From the NCBI GenBank assembly GCA_037179335.1, contig JAKZHN010000066.1, forward strand, positions 1-64,000: DNA of 64,000 bases, read 5' to 3'. The notes beneath the pieces are model-generated. The model was not told the DNA's origin, searched no databases, and saw only the letters and a program-made list of their open reading frames with translations. This document shows, in pieces, positions 10,030 through 20,742 of this stretch; the stretch's first letter is position 1, and the number at the start of each line of letters is the position of its first letter. The stretch is from Cyclaneusma minus. Lineage: Eukaryota > Ascomycota > Leotiomycetes > Marthamycetales > Marthamycetaceae. Position numbers and translations under genes: made by a program.

Positions 10030-11143
10030 CTTTGGCTATGTGACAACAGAAGAATAGTGGGGGGATAAGACGTGAACGACGAAATCGAAGTGGATAAAAT
10101 CTGAGTATTGTATTGGGGTGTCAAGTGATATCAATAGACGAAGCTGAGATTCTGGATTCAGATGGCTGGCGCTCCAAGTCCAATCGAACCCTGGCCACTT
10201 GGAAGCTTAAGTAATAGAAGACAAGCGGGACAGTGGGAAGGGCCCTGGGATCTAAAGGACGATAGTTGAGAATCTTCCCTTTGTGAGCATAGCAAACTCA
10301 CCGCGGTAGGCGGCAGGCTTTAAGGCTGTGCGGAGAAAGCACCTGACGTTGCCATAGAATACGTTCGACGGCAAGCGGCAGCCTGCTGCCTCTATCCCTC
10401 TGGGAACTGCCGGAAGATTTCGAGTGAAAGACGCAACACCCAGACGCCAAATTTGAGAAAGGAATGAGTTGTTGGTGATATGTAGGTTGACCGAGGAGTT
10501 TCTCCGTTCCACGAACAGGGGAGGACGAGGAGAGGTCACGGCGCCATGAGAAAAGTCTGGATACAGCCAATCGTGCCGAATGATTCGGATCATGTCTGAT
10601 CATCTGGGCCACCTCGAGTAGCTTGAATCATTCTAAATAATTTTGCTGCTTTGCATATTTCAAGAGACTTGTGAGGTTCCAAATAACTTGGGATTTTCCC
10701 AGTAACTAGGATATTTCGGACACTTGAGATTCAGATCCAGGAACCGGGGAAACCACATAGCGCTGTTTTCTGATCCATGGCTGCAGAAGCCAGTGGACCA
10801 AATCGATTAGATTTGAAATCAAGGCGCGGCGAGAACAGCACTGCGTTGCAAAAGAGACATAAAGACGGTCAAAACGTCTTCAAGGCGGCCGAATAAGCAA
10901 AACTGCCATCGAAGATTTGTATTACCCTTCTTCAAACTCAAACTTGCCTGCCCTCGTATGATATCAGGGCCCCAAATTGTGTCTCAAGGGACACTCGACT
11001 GTCTCGACTCAACCACATCAGAGGCTGTCACTACCACCCCCCTATGCTATCTTCCAATAACATCGTCTTGCAACAGAACTGTCACAACGGTAGCGAAAAA
11101 CCACCAGCAAGCTTCCCATATCCGTCGAGCTCCTGGTGATAGC
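10030..11143. other. Intergenic region with degenerate repeat
   Basis: Between the start of the hydrolase and the stop of the Rax1-like gene, both on the minus strand. Apart from the repeat at 10631-10734 I see no conserved coding segment on either strand. Confidence 0.5.
10631..10734. repeat. Degenerate ~20-bp tandem repeat (TTCC-AATAACTTGGGAT type)
   Basis: Successive units such as TTCCAAATAACTTGGGATT, TTCCCAGTAACTAGGATAT and TTCGGACACTTGAGATTCAG share a TTCC...ACTTGGGAT frame. Similar units occur at 33911-34043, 40206-40260 and 41190-41221. Confidence 0.55.
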
Positions 11144-12549
11144 TTAGGGAAAGAAGTTTCCAGGGGGGAGTGCAACGAATAACGCGCTGAGGATCGCTGC
11201 AATAATAGTCCCTATCACCAAGCCTTGAACCGCGATCGTGTTCTGTAACGCTAACAAAGCAGGCTCCTCGATTGAAACCTCTCTGCCGAATATCTTCTTA
11301 AGGGCACTGCTCGATTCCCACTTACCCTTCCAGGGCGAATCCTCATGAGTTGAGTCATCGAAGAACGACTCCGGATTTTGACCCGCAAGCTCTACCTGAT
11401 CGTCATCCTTTTCGAACAACTCCCATGGTCTAAGCTGTCGACGACCAAAGCCGTGAAGTACCAAGCACATTCCATTTAGAGCATCCCACAGAATTGCTAC
11501 GCCAATGATGTCACCAACGGCACCTATTGCTCGCCATCCCCGGTTTGCGGTGCTGAGAGTGAGAAGGAGAGGGATGAGTACGCCAGCGCCGAGTGCAGTA
11601 CTCCCGAGGAACTTAGAAAATTTGATACGAGACGAACTGCCGTTCCCAATCGACCAGCGAATGAAGTTGGGGTGTGACTGACGTCGGAGACTGTTCTCTA
11701 TTGTGCGTGTCACTTCTTTGAAAGCAGATGGATGGGTTGTATAGGCGAGCGCGGCAATGAGGGCGTTTCGCTCACGGTCTGAAAGATTCAGCCACCGGGG
11801 CGCGTCGTCTCTGATGTACGTCCCGATGACTCGGTCGATCTCTGCGCGAAAAGGCTGTTTCGTCGCTATCCTTTGTCAGCTTCGCAAGAGGAATCAGTGG
11901 AAGTGATCGACCTACTGGGACGTTTGAGCCCTACCGTCTGGAAGACATCGTCAGCTTGGCGTCGGTACGAGAGGGCGTTGGTCTGTTGTGACGAAGCCTG
12001 TCCGGTTCCTATAGATTGCGAGTCCCACGGCAAAACCGAGTCAAACTCCTCAAAAGGGTTGGAAAGCATGGTAATCGTAGGCGTCTCTTTGTCTTCAGTT
12101 TTCTTTTTCTGCTCTGAGATCTTCGTCAGAGCCTTCTCCTGCTGAATCACAGTCCATTCTGGCGCTGCCAAGCGCTCTTCGAAGTCGAGTTGATTGAAAC
12201 GCTTGACGTACTCCCGATTCCAGATGTAGAATTGTAGGTTTTCCGGACAGTGTTCGACATACATCAAGTACTCCATGAAATCTCTAAGGTTAATCGGCTG
12301 GGCATCGCACAGTCAGCTTGTGAGCCAGGTACAGAATTCATAGCAACGTACAGGGCAGGTTCCACAGTTGACGACTCTATCGAACGACATCTCCGGCGGA
12401 ATACGGATAGTCGATGCGGCGCTGGCTTTGGAGCTTGTAGTAGACAATTTGCGAAGGTCGCCAGTGCTCCTCCGTGGAAGCAGAGAAGTGAGAGAGTACA
12501 CCATCTTGACAACTGACATAGATTGTAGGGCGAAAGAGGAAACAGACAC
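11144..12549 (-). CDS. RGS-domain membrane protein, Rax1-like
   Basis: Three exons on the minus strand (12549-12352, 12297-11935, 11854-11144) give about 423 residues. After a Ser/Arg-rich start, the region from about residue 48 (FDRVVNCGTCPPINLRDFME) through YLMYVEHCPENLQFYIWN to ALIAALAYTTHPSAFKEV looks like an RGS (regulator of G-protein signalling) fold. It is interrupted by a variable Ser/Gln-rich stretch and followed by hydrophobic segments (GSTALGAGVLIPLLLTLS, AVGDIIGVAILWDALNGMC and a last helix near the C-terminus). RGS plus C-terminal membrane helices is the Rax1-type layout known from yeast bud-site selection and fungal G-protein control. The second junction is the least certain: a GTAGGG donor was chosen because it joins QT to PFRAEIDRVI in frame. 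The start could also be the Met at residue 11 or 16. Confidence 0.75.
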
Positions 12550-13683
12550 TTAGGAATAGGGGATGCTGCGTTCGCGATACTTGAGATTGAGAAGTGAAAT
12601 GGCGCTGGGAAAGCCACACGCTCTCTGGGTACATGTGGCTCGAAAGCCTGGCACTTCTTGGGAAGGCAGGCACGACAGGTCACAGAACCTAGTTAACTCT
12701 TCCCAACTTGGGAAAACGACACCCATCTCTTGCCATTTCTTCACGACAGACCTCGCTACTCGATATGATATCAGGTCCAACGCGGCTCCTTGGTTACCAA
12801 TGTTTTTCACTGATGTCAACCTCGTTCACATCGACACCGTCCTTAAACCATCTCTCTTCATTCGAGATCGAACTACCTTGTTGTTCGTGAACGCAAATAG
12901 TTCCTTTCTCAGTGACGCCTTTGGCCTGCCGGACTTTCGGGGCCCGGCCCTGAAAAATTCATCTTCGGAGTCCGATCGACACCTCCCGGGAGAATGCTCT
13001 CGAAACTCTACAGCCTCCAAGCACATGATGGAAAGTTGATGCGGGGCGCGGGCTGAGCTTTTGTACATGTATTGATTTGGAATGCCCGGGCTTGGCAAGG
13101 GTCCGACTCAGAGGCTCGGGCTCAAAAGATTGGTGGGTGACGGCATGGTGTGGATATAAAATTGGAGCAAAACACCACTGCCCCGAGCTTGTTGACGACG
13201 CCTGGCGGCAGGGTCCGAGAATCGGATTGATCCGCCGAGTCTCGATATGGCAAAGAGACGCGGGGCAAGCAACGGTCGAGCTCGTTCAGCTTCAGAAGAA
13301 GTTGTCGTGTCCGGAGGCCTCGAAGGGTGGAATTGGTGGTCGTCGTCGTCGTTGTTGGCGGCGACTCATGGCTAAGAGCTTGCGGCGAGCTTCAGTCACG
13401 GCGATGACATAAATTATGGAGGGGCAGATTGCATTGGCACCAAGTTGTCAGTTCTGGCCCGGCGAAATCAGTCATCTTGTCTGATAACCCCACCAAAAGC
13501 TTAACAAACTAAGTAAAGTTGCCGCCCACCATCGAGCATATATATATATCTGCCAGCCGCCGAGCTACTGCTAGCTCCTACAACATACACTCTGCTTCAA
13601 GTTCAACACTACCCAAGCTCCAACTCCAACCTACCTACCTAATCCCTCCTCACACATCTTCTCACCACCAAACACTATTCAAG
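12550..13683. promoter_or_regulatory. Divergent promoter region, Rax1-like / peroxiredoxin
   Basis: 1.13 kb between opposed start codons. A TA-repeat (ATATATATATAT, 13538-13549) lies about 135 bp before the peroxiredoxin ATG and may act as its TATA element. TACATGTA occurs at 13064-13071. An open frame at 12563-13039 has no recognisable protein features. Confidence 0.5.
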
Positions 13684-14476
13684 ATGCCTCTCAAAGTCGG
13701 TGACAGCTTCCCAGAGGGTGTCCAGTTCGGATGGATCCCATACACCCCAGAGGCTGAGGGCATCACCTCCTGCGGTGTCCCTACCAAGTACAACGCCAGC
13801 AAAGGTACTATCTGCGAGAATTTCCTATATGAAAAAACCCTTCACGTTCTCATATCCTTCTCCACGAACTCCAACATTTTCTTTCTAGCCTCCCAAGGTC
13901 TCCTCTACACCTCCACCTTTGGAACCAGAGAAAGTCCAGCATTCGGCAGCTCTGCATTGCTTCCAGGAATCAAAGCTAACCCGTGCTTTTCTTCAAAACA
14001 GAGTGGGCCGACAAGAAGGTCGTTATCTTCGCTCTCCCCGGTGCCTTCACCCCCAGCTGCTCCGCCTCCCACTTGCCCGGCTTCATCGCCAAGCGCGATG
14101 AGCTCCTCAAGAAGGGCGTCGATGTCATTGCCTGCCTCGCCTACAACGACCCCTTCGTCATGAGCGCCTGGGGCAAGGCCAACAACGTCAAGGGCGAGGA
14201 CATTGTACGTTTTTGCCGTTTTACCCCTATCGTCTACCCCTTCCCTTCACAACCAACAACGGAATTCAAGATACTAACACTTCGCCTTCCCCACAGCTCT
14301 TCCTCACCGACGAGAACGCCGAGTTCTCCAAGGCCCACGGCTGGTCCCTTGGTGAGCGCACCAGCCGCTACGCTCTCGTCATCGACCACGGCAAGGTCAC
14401 CTACGCTGAGGTCGAGCCCTCTCCCCAATTCGGCGTCAGTGTCAGCAGCGCCGAGTCTGTCTTGGAGAAGCTGTAA
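13684..14476 (+). CDS. Peroxiredoxin, Prx5/Ahp1/PMP20 type
   Basis: Exons 13684-13804, 14002-14204 and 14297-14476 encode 167 residues, the usual length of the fungal Prx5-like (Asp f 3/PMP20) group. These thiol peroxidases reduce hydrogen peroxide and alkyl hydroperoxides. The peroxidatic cysteine is Cys60 in PGAFTPSCSASHLPGF; the preceding Pro/Thr and the later Arg in GERTSRYALVID fit the active-site pattern. Other cysteines are Cys30 and one in DVIACLAYND. The last three residues, EKL, only weakly resemble the peroxisomal SKL signal, so location is open. Codon use is strongly biased to C-ending codons, suggesting high expression. The introns are 197 and 92 bp. Splice junctions rebuild continuous family motifs (KEWADKKVV and GEDILFLTDEN), so the model is secure. 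Confidence 0.93.
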
Positions 14477-15201
14477 ACTTGCCCACAAGGTTTATGAAAG
14501 CTTGAGGGTTCTAAGGGGAAGATAACACACAACATGGGTTGGTTTCTTGAGCAGGCGCCATTAGAAGGTTAGATGGATACCTCAAGATGGGAAGAAGCTA
14601 GATCATAGACAGATCATACACCGCGCTGCTTTACATAGTCCATCAAATGACTATCACATGTTTCCCGTCACTTGATAATGAATTTGCCTACGATTGGTGA
14701 GCTTCTGCTTGTGCTACTGATCAGAGTTCTACGTTGCATTAGTAAAATGCTTTGCTCTGCCAAACAAAGCTAAACAGAACTTTGAAGGACTCCGGATGTT
14801 GCCTATTAATTGGGTAGAATGCAGAATGTTTCCTCCCTTTCACGGTCATTGCTCCACTTGTTGCATCTAACGACTGGGGTGACTTTTCACGTGAAAGTAT
14901 CTTCGCTCGTCCACACGATAGGAAATTGGTTGCCGTTGCGGGTAGCAGTATCTCAGCAGGTAGGCGGTCCATATCCTCAAGATCGGTAATTCCGGAAGTG
15001 TCGTTGAAGTTGAAAAGCCAAAATCCTGGGGGGTCGCCGTATAGTACGCCACACGATATCTCACTCATCACCAAGCCAAGTACCATCAGACACATTCAAT
15101 GAGAATCGAATTCGCATAGCCCTGGGAGCAGTGTAACAAACTCTGCAATCCGATCCCAACCCATCAATGCAAATTCAGCCGTAACCCCGATCCCGTAGCT
15201 C
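14477..15201. other. Convergent intergenic region
   Basis: 3' flanks of the peroxiredoxin (+) and eL24 (-). A 118-codon open frame on the minus strand (14739-15095) shows no known motif and ordinary non-coding base use; I do not call it. Confidence 0.5.
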
Positions 15202-15953
15202 TTAACGAGTGTTTGCGGCAACCTTCTTCTGTGCACCCTTCTGTCCCTGCTTGCTCTGGATCCTGCCGACCTGTCCCTTGGCGGCGCTGGCGGCGCTCTT
15301 TGCCTTCTCAGCCTTCTTCAAGCTCTGTGCGGCGGTCTTCTCGTCCTTGCTCTTCTTGATGGCGGCTTGACGGGCAGCGGCGCGGGCCTCGGGGCGCATG
15401 CTTCGGCGCTCCTTGATAACATCGAGAGAGGCACCGACGATAGCTCGCTGGTGCTTAACGGTACGGCGAGTGCGCTTCTTGGCTACCTCCTGTTGGGAAT
15501 ATTAGTACTGCGTGACGTCTCGTAGCGCGGGATGTTGAACGATGAGTGCAGGGGTCGGTCTCCGCAGAGAGACTGCAGCTCGTGTATGGAGTCGAATCGT
15601 ACCTCAGAGATACCCTTCTTGTGCTGTCTGCGGAAGAGAACAGTCCAGGCAATGCGACGGGGGTTCTTGCGCTGGAGGAAGAGGGATTCGGTCTTGCCAT
15701 TCTGGAAGCGGAAGATCTTGCTGTCACCACGGACGTAGAGCTTGCCCTGTAACCCAACATGTCAGCCTCCGTTTTTTTGGCGCAATTTTCCAGCCCATGT
15801 TATTTCGCTCGTACGCTGCGTATCGCATCGCAATCGAATTTCGCCATGGCTGGCCGTCGCAATATTGGCCTCGATCCTGGAGCTGTGGACAGGGCAGCGT
15901 ACCTTTCCAGGGTAGATCTTCTCGCCGGAGAAGGTGTCGTCGTAGGTACGCAT
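15202..15953 (-). CDS. rpl24: 60S ribosomal protein eL24
   Basis: Three exons on the minus strand (15953-15903, 15746-15603, 15489-15202) give 160 residues, normal for cytosolic eL24. The MRTYDDTFSGEKIYPGKGKL start, the VRGDSKIFRFQNGKTESLF core and the WTVLFRRQHKKG segment are classic eL24. The fungal form lacks the cysteine ribbon of archaeal L24e, and the long basic Ala/Lys-rich C-terminal helix is present. All junctions are phase 0. Introns in the first part of the gene are common in fungal ribosomal protein genes. It is divergent from Trm44 (460 bp), so two translation-related genes share a promoter region. Very firm call. Confidence 0.96.
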
Positions 15954-16413
15954 GATGGCGGATGCGGAGGTGTTGGCGACGAGGGGCTTGGTGGGTTGTT
16001 GTCGAGGTTCGTGAAGTCGCTTTGTCTGGTGTTGCTCCTACTAGGGCTCACAAGCCCGGCTGGCGATTTCGGCTGGCGATTTGTGTCGCTTAGTAATCCA
16101 GATTTTGATGCTACTTAGAGTTGCTGCCTTACTTATCGGGCATCACATATCGATCCATCAATCTGCAGCTTTACATCACAGCACGCATTAAATGCCCCGT
16201 AGTAAGGGGAGAATATTCAATCGATTGAGGTAGGTCAATTTCAAGGCTCTAATTTCTTTTACGAGGAATTTTGGTTGAGGTTTTCTTCTAGTGCTGTGGT
16301 TCCGCTCTCCTCTTTCTGTGTTCTGCACCCCCGACCTCATCAAGAAAAAACCACCAAACTCTCAAGGCCGGAACCAGACAAGGTCCTGGAAACGGCACTG
16401 TTCATTGTCCAAC
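15954..16413. promoter_or_regulatory. Divergent promoter region, eL24 / Trm44
   Basis: 460 bp between opposed starts. It is AT-rich near 16230-16275 and I recognise no named element. Confidence 0.45.
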
Positions 16414-18048
16414 ATGGGAAGTCAGGGGGATCCAGCTTTCCACCGGAACTTCGCTCCTGAAGAATATGCAGATGATGCTCCGCCAGAGATTCCCGGGGAC
16501 TCGGGGGAAACCTGGACACCTTTGTTTCGACACGACTGCTCCTTTCCCCCTGAGATCTTCAGCCAGGTCATGCAAAACCTGATCAGAAATCCAAACATCA
16601 ACTCGTCTTTTCTCTTCCGAGCCGATATTCTCTTCTCAAAAGTCTTTGAGGGGCCACCGACACCAACAGAAGATCTCGTCCCGAAAGATCTGGGACCGTT
16701 CCCTGAACCCCTGAAAATCAAGTCCTTCACATTGAAGGAAATCATAGTTCGGAAACTGATCCCACGGAACCCCCAACGAGATGATCCTTTGAACCAAACT
16801 TGCCTTATCTTCACCAAAGCTTTGTCTGAGCATGAGACCTCAACTCTAGTCATCTATCAACCACACATCGCAGACCCGTCTCAAACCCCATTCTACCATC
16901 CAGCCGTCCATGGCATCGCCTTCCTCCACAAATACAGGCACAATCTATCTTGTGCCACCATCTCAATACACTACTCATTCTTCCCATCTCTCCCACACAC
17001 TCCAAAGCTCGTGCGAACAGCCCACCATCTACTCGGCACAGTCTACAAACACGGCCAAGGTTGCGCGTCCGGCTATGAGAAACGAGTCAACCACGATGTC
17101 ATTCTACCACAAAATAAAGTGCAAGACTGCTATGCCGAGCTAAAGCAGAAGTACGCCAAAGACATCATCGCGAGGTGGATCGAGCAAACCGATCCAGCGA
17201 AGCACGTGTTTGAAGATCTAGGAATCGCAGCCTTCTTGATCGTCCTATGGCAGGAAATGTACGGCAACACCGGCGAAAATGTATTCAGCGAAAGCATGTC
17301 TGAAAACAAAGTCCCCAGCCACTTCCCAGGCTTCGTGGACATCGGCTGCGGCAACGGTCTTGTCGTCCACATCCTCCTCGAAGAAGGCTACCACGGCTGG
17401 GGTTTCGACGCGCGAAAACGCAAGTCGTGGGACGTATGGAGCCCCGCAGCACGCGCCAATCTCAAAGAACTCGTTCTCATTCCCTCAATCCTGACTAATG
17501 ACGCTGGGATTGAGGATCTTCCAGGAGTCCATGATGGGAAATTCCCAAAGGGCACTTTCATCATCTCGAACCATGCAGATGAGCTAACACCCTGGACGCC
17601 AATTCTCGCAGCGGCGTCTGAATGTCCGTTTCTCATGATTCCTTGCTGCAGCCATTCGCTTTCTGGTGCCAGGTTTCGCGCTCCTGCTGTCAAGGTCGAA
17701 GCTGCTCTGCAGGAGACGGCCGCGGAGCTGGAGAGCCTTGCGCTGGATGATGGCGAGGTGCGGAAGCCCAAGGCGAAGGGGTCGCAGAACGGGGCAAAGG
17801 GCAACTCAGCTTATGCAGCGTTGGTGCTGTGGGTTGAGCATTTGGCACGGGAATGCGGATATCAAGTTGAGAGGGAGATGCTGAGGATACCTAGTACGAG
17901 AAACACGGGTATCCTGGGACGCAAGCAGATTTCTGGGTTTGAAGGGGTTGAGGTCGATGTGAAAAACGTTATGGAGAGGAATGGGGGAGCAGTGGGATGG
18001 GTGGAGAATGCGAGGAAATTGGTGAAGGGGAATATCAGGGGCCATTAA
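16414..18048 (+). CDS. trm44: tRNA (uracil-44-2'-O)-methyltransferase Trm44
   Basis: Intronless, 544 residues. The SAM-binding motif VDIGCGNGLVVHILLEEGY at about 308-326, followed by WGFDARKRKSWDVW, and the later TFIISNHADELTPW and FLMIPCCSHSLSG motifs are the pattern of Trm44. This enzyme methylates the 2'-OH of U44 in tRNA-Ser in the cytosol. The N-terminal half contains Trm44-like features such as HYSFFPSLPHTPKL. The ATG at 16414 was chosen because it is the first in-frame ATG; the frame is open further upstream but without Met. It is divergent from eL24 and convergent with Chl4. A C-terminal insert rich in Ala, Lys and Gly (roughly 455-475) is probably a loop. Confidence 0.9.
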   Translation: MGSQGDPAFHRNFAPEEYADDAPPEIPGDSGETWTPLFRHDCSFPPEIFSQVMQNLIRNPNINSSFLFRADILFSKVFEGPPTPTEDLVPKDLGPFPEPLKIKSFTLKEIIVRKLIPRNPQRDDPLNQTCLIFTKALSEHETSTLVIYQPHIADPSQTPFYHPAVHGIAFLHKYRHNLSCATISIHYSFFPSLPHTPKLVRTAHHLLGTVYKHGQGCASGYEKRVNHDVILPQNKVQDCYAELKQKYAKDIIARWIEQTDPAKHVFEDLGIAAFLIVLWQEMYGNTGENVFSESMSENKVPSHFPGFVDIGCGNGLVVHILLEEGYHGWGFDARKRKSWDVWSPAARANLKELVLIPSILTNDAGIEDLPGVHDGKFPKGTFIISNHADELTPWTPILAAASECPFLMIPCCSHSLSGARFRAPAVKVEAALQETAAELESLALDDGEVRKPKAKGSQNGAKGNSAYAALVLWVEHLARECGYQVEREMLRIPSTRNTGILGRKQISGFEGVEVDVKNVMERNGGAVGWVENARKLVKGNIRGH

Positions 18049-18531
18049 TTTTCTCTGGTGAAGCACATAAAGAGTGTCAGAGAAATCAGATGGGATCTTG
18101 GAGATGGCACAGCCGGGCAATACGACCAGTCAAGCTGTATTTTCCCCTGCAGCAGATATACCTAGTCATCTACTCGCTTGCTGAATGTGGCTTTCTGGCA
18201 GGCAAGAAGGACTCCACGGCCTACCCGATTGCTGTAGTAGAGTTCGTTCAGCTTGTTAAAGGATCAACCGCTGCGCCAGGTTTTCCGGAGAGGTAGGAAG
18301 AAAGTCTCAACAAGTACCACGACGAGCACATGTTCGCAGTTGGACTTGCTCAAAAAGTTTACCAAGTGATCTCAAACAATCGCGTGCCTTCGAAGGCATA
18401 GGTATCGGAAGTCCAGAGCGAGATTACAAAACGCTAAAACAAAGGGTACATCGAGTAAGACCTCGCAACCATGCACCAACACACCAAGTTCATGATATCA
18501 TAATCCCATATACCCAGCCTTGAGATATCCT
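18049..18531. other. Convergent intergenic region
   Basis: 3' flanks of Trm44 (+) and Chl4 (-). Nothing recognised. Confidence 0.5.
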
Positions 18532-20088
18532 TCACAAACCCGAACCTTTGAAGCCCCTGATTCTCCCCTCCCTAACAACCCCAACACTGACCCCCTCTTC
18601 CCCAGTCATCCACCCTGGCATCCTGTCCCCATCCACGACCCCACACTCCACTAATTTCCTCACTCCAGCAAAAATATGCTGTCCATGAAACGTCAACCGC
18701 ACATCCGGTCTCCATTCCCCACCCATCTCATCATCCTCTTCTCCCGCGCCCCTCTCCAGCTCTACGGCAATCGTATTCCTTCTACCTTTGTTTGACTTGG
18801 AACCGCTAGTCTTCTTTCTCACCGTCGGGCCCGCCTCCTCGTCCGAAAAGTCTGCATTCCCTTGCGGCTCTGCACTATCAAGCGCAGGAAACTTCTCTTC
18901 AAGCCGTACATCCAGCCGATCTATGCCCTTCCCATCATCGACTTTCCCGGAATTCCCAAACCGCCCCTGCGCAACCAGTTTACGTCGTTTCTGCATATCC
19001 GGTGGCGCAGCAGCGACGCGCTTCAGCCCCTTGCCACTCGGCCTTTCCGGCGGCGGCATATCGCCTTTCTCATCCCCACCCAACAAAAATGCTGGCGGGA
19101 TGACTGGGTTCAGCGGCGTATCCTGCTTATTCTCCTCAGCATAAATCCCCCACCCACCTCCAGCAGCATTCGTCCTCCCAGCACCACGTCTCTCCACCAG
19201 CGCCTGCAGACTCTTCGCCGCCAGACTCGTCATCTGCAGGCCATAGCGTGCTCGTGGTCTGGAAAACGCTTTGGGAATTCCGTCCAGCACAAGCTTGCGC
19301 AAGCTGCGGGATTCGGAGGCACCGCCGGGGGCGCCGGCAGACGTGGCGAGGGAGACGTAGACATAGGGCGCGGCGTCGGGGAAAGCGACGTAGATGGTTT
19401 TGGAGGTTTCGAAGGCGGTTGTGTCGGTGCGGGAGAGAGAGTGGAGGGCCAGGGAGGTGTTATAGGGGGATTCAAGGACATAGATGCGGAGGAGGAGCAT
19501 GGGGAGGGTGGGGTGGCGGTCGATGTTGTAGTGTGCTTTTACATCTGGTAAAATCTCTCTTTGGAGGTTTTGGAGGAAAGTGGCGGGGTGGAAGCGTGGA
19601 ATGCTGGGGAGTTCGTCGTCTTTTGACGGCGGCTCTGAGGAGTCTGGGTCTGAGGGGTCGGTCTTCAGACGGACGACTTTCAGGGCTGTCCATTTTTGGG
19701 AGAGGGGATGGTCGTAGAGGTATTGCATGTCGGCCATTGCTAGCTGGTAGAGTGATACTCCATGACGCCAATCGCCTTCGATGATCCTGTCAACAATATC
19801 TCGCTTTGACCCTTTCTGGGACATCAAGCCGGTATATATCTCCCTCAACGCGTCAAGGTCGTAAGAGGGCGGATATGCATCTTGTACATCTGGCTCATAG
19901 TTTTCGTCGGCCAAGAAGGGCGCGGACAAGACTTGGTTTTCTTCCACGAGCCAGTCTAGGACCAGAGACAACAATGCGGGCCGAGATAACTTGTTGAGAA
20001 TACGGAAGACAGACGGATTGGAGGATGCGATGCGCTCGGAGGGAGAGAGCGCGGAGGTGGTGGGAATGGAGAGATTTGCCGAAGCCAT
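18532..20088 (-). CDS. chl4: Inner kinetochore protein Chl4/CENP-N (Mis15)
   Basis: Intronless, 518 residues from the ATG at 20088 (an in-frame ATG at 20166 would add 26 residues). The N-terminal half (SVFRILNKLSRPALLSLVLD, then GLMSQKGSKRDIVDRIIEGD and GVSLYQLAMADMQYLYDHPL) is the CENP-N/Chl4 pyrin-like and linker region. The C-terminus has the conserved block VRLTFHGQHIFAGVRKLVE. Chl4 with Iml3 forms the CENP-N/L pair of the constitutive centromere-associated network that reads CENP-A nucleosomes. Between these regions is a basic, probably disordered linker with a KGLKRVAAAPPDMQKRRKL stretch that looks like a nuclear localisation signal. It lies about 6-8 kb from three further mitosis genes. 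Assignment is by motif recognition and is good. Confidence 0.87.
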   Translation of the reverse strand: MASANLSIPTTSALSPSERIASSNPSVFRILNKLSRPALLSLVLDWLVEENQVLSAPFLADENYEPDVQDAYPPSYDLDALREIYTGLMSQKGSKRDIVDRIIEGDWRHGVSLYQLAMADMQYLYDHPLSQKWTALKVVRLKTDPSDPDSSEPPSKDDELPSIPRFHPATFLQNLQREILPDVKAHYNIDRHPTLPMLLLRIYVLESPYNTSLALHSLSRTDTTAFETSKTIYVAFPDAAPYVYVSLATSAGAPGGASESRSLRKLVLDGIPKAFSRPRARYGLQMTSLAAKSLQALVERRGAGRTNAAGGGWGIYAEENKQDTPLNPVIPPAFLLGGDEKGDMPPPERPSGKGLKRVAAAPPDMQKRRKLVAQGRFGNSGKVDDGKGIDRLDVRLEEKFPALDSAEPQGNADFSDEEAGPTVRKKTSGSKSNKGRRNTIAVELERGAGEEDDEMGGEWRPDVRLTFHGQHIFAGVRKLVECGVVDGDRMPGWMTGEEGVSVGVVREGRIRGFKGSGL

Positions 20089-20742
20089 TTGGAAGGTATC
20101 GTGAGCCTTTGCTAAGGTATGGTCCTCCACGCAAAAATGTGATTTTCCGGTAATCCTTTGTCCCATGGGGCCATTCGCTGAGCGGCCTTTTCTCGAATGG
20201 ATCCTGTTGTGTTATTGACGCAAAGCTGCTGGCCTCAATCGCGGGCTGTGAGGAAATGCAGTATGGCTCTCGAAACGTGGAGCAACCAGCCTCAGAAAAG
20301 CATAGAGGAATTATGGGCTAAACGCCGAGCGATCAATTTGGAACATTCATACTGTGAATTGGTAAATGGTAATGAATTGTCGCGTCGGAATTTCTGAAGT
20401 CGCGTTGGCTCAGCCTTGCGCAACAGCCTCGGGACTCTTCGTTTCCGAGCCAACGATCACGTGATATTTTGAAAATATGATGTTTCAACGACAGACTTTT
20501 GTCAAGGCATCGGTCTTAGTTGGCTGGCTTGTTTTCTATTCGACTGCAGTACTATCATAACTATATACTCCTATATATACCTATAAAAATGAGTAGCCCC
20601 TGCGTTCAAACCGTGTCATTGCTGATCGTTTCCCGAAACCCCCATGGTATTTATGCAAAGCAGGCGCGCCATCCCTTTCCAAGTCCCGACCATATACAAA
20701 GAGTGCCATATACAACGTGTCATCATTACCCAACCCACGGCC
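20089..20742. other. Intergenic region upstream of Chl4
   Basis: Holds the Chl4 promoter and the 3' flank of the carboxylesterase. It is AT-rich with several TATA-like strings (about 20560-20590), which sit nearer the carboxylesterase end than a Chl4 promoter would need. No gene. Confidence 0.45.

Noticed and set aside
12563..13039. 158-codon plus-strand frame between Rax1-like and peroxiredoxin
   Set aside because: No recognisable domain and poor codon bias; most likely part of the divergent promoter region.
14739..15095. 118-codon minus-strand frame
   Set aside because: No motif and no splice signals linking it to a gene; treated as chance.
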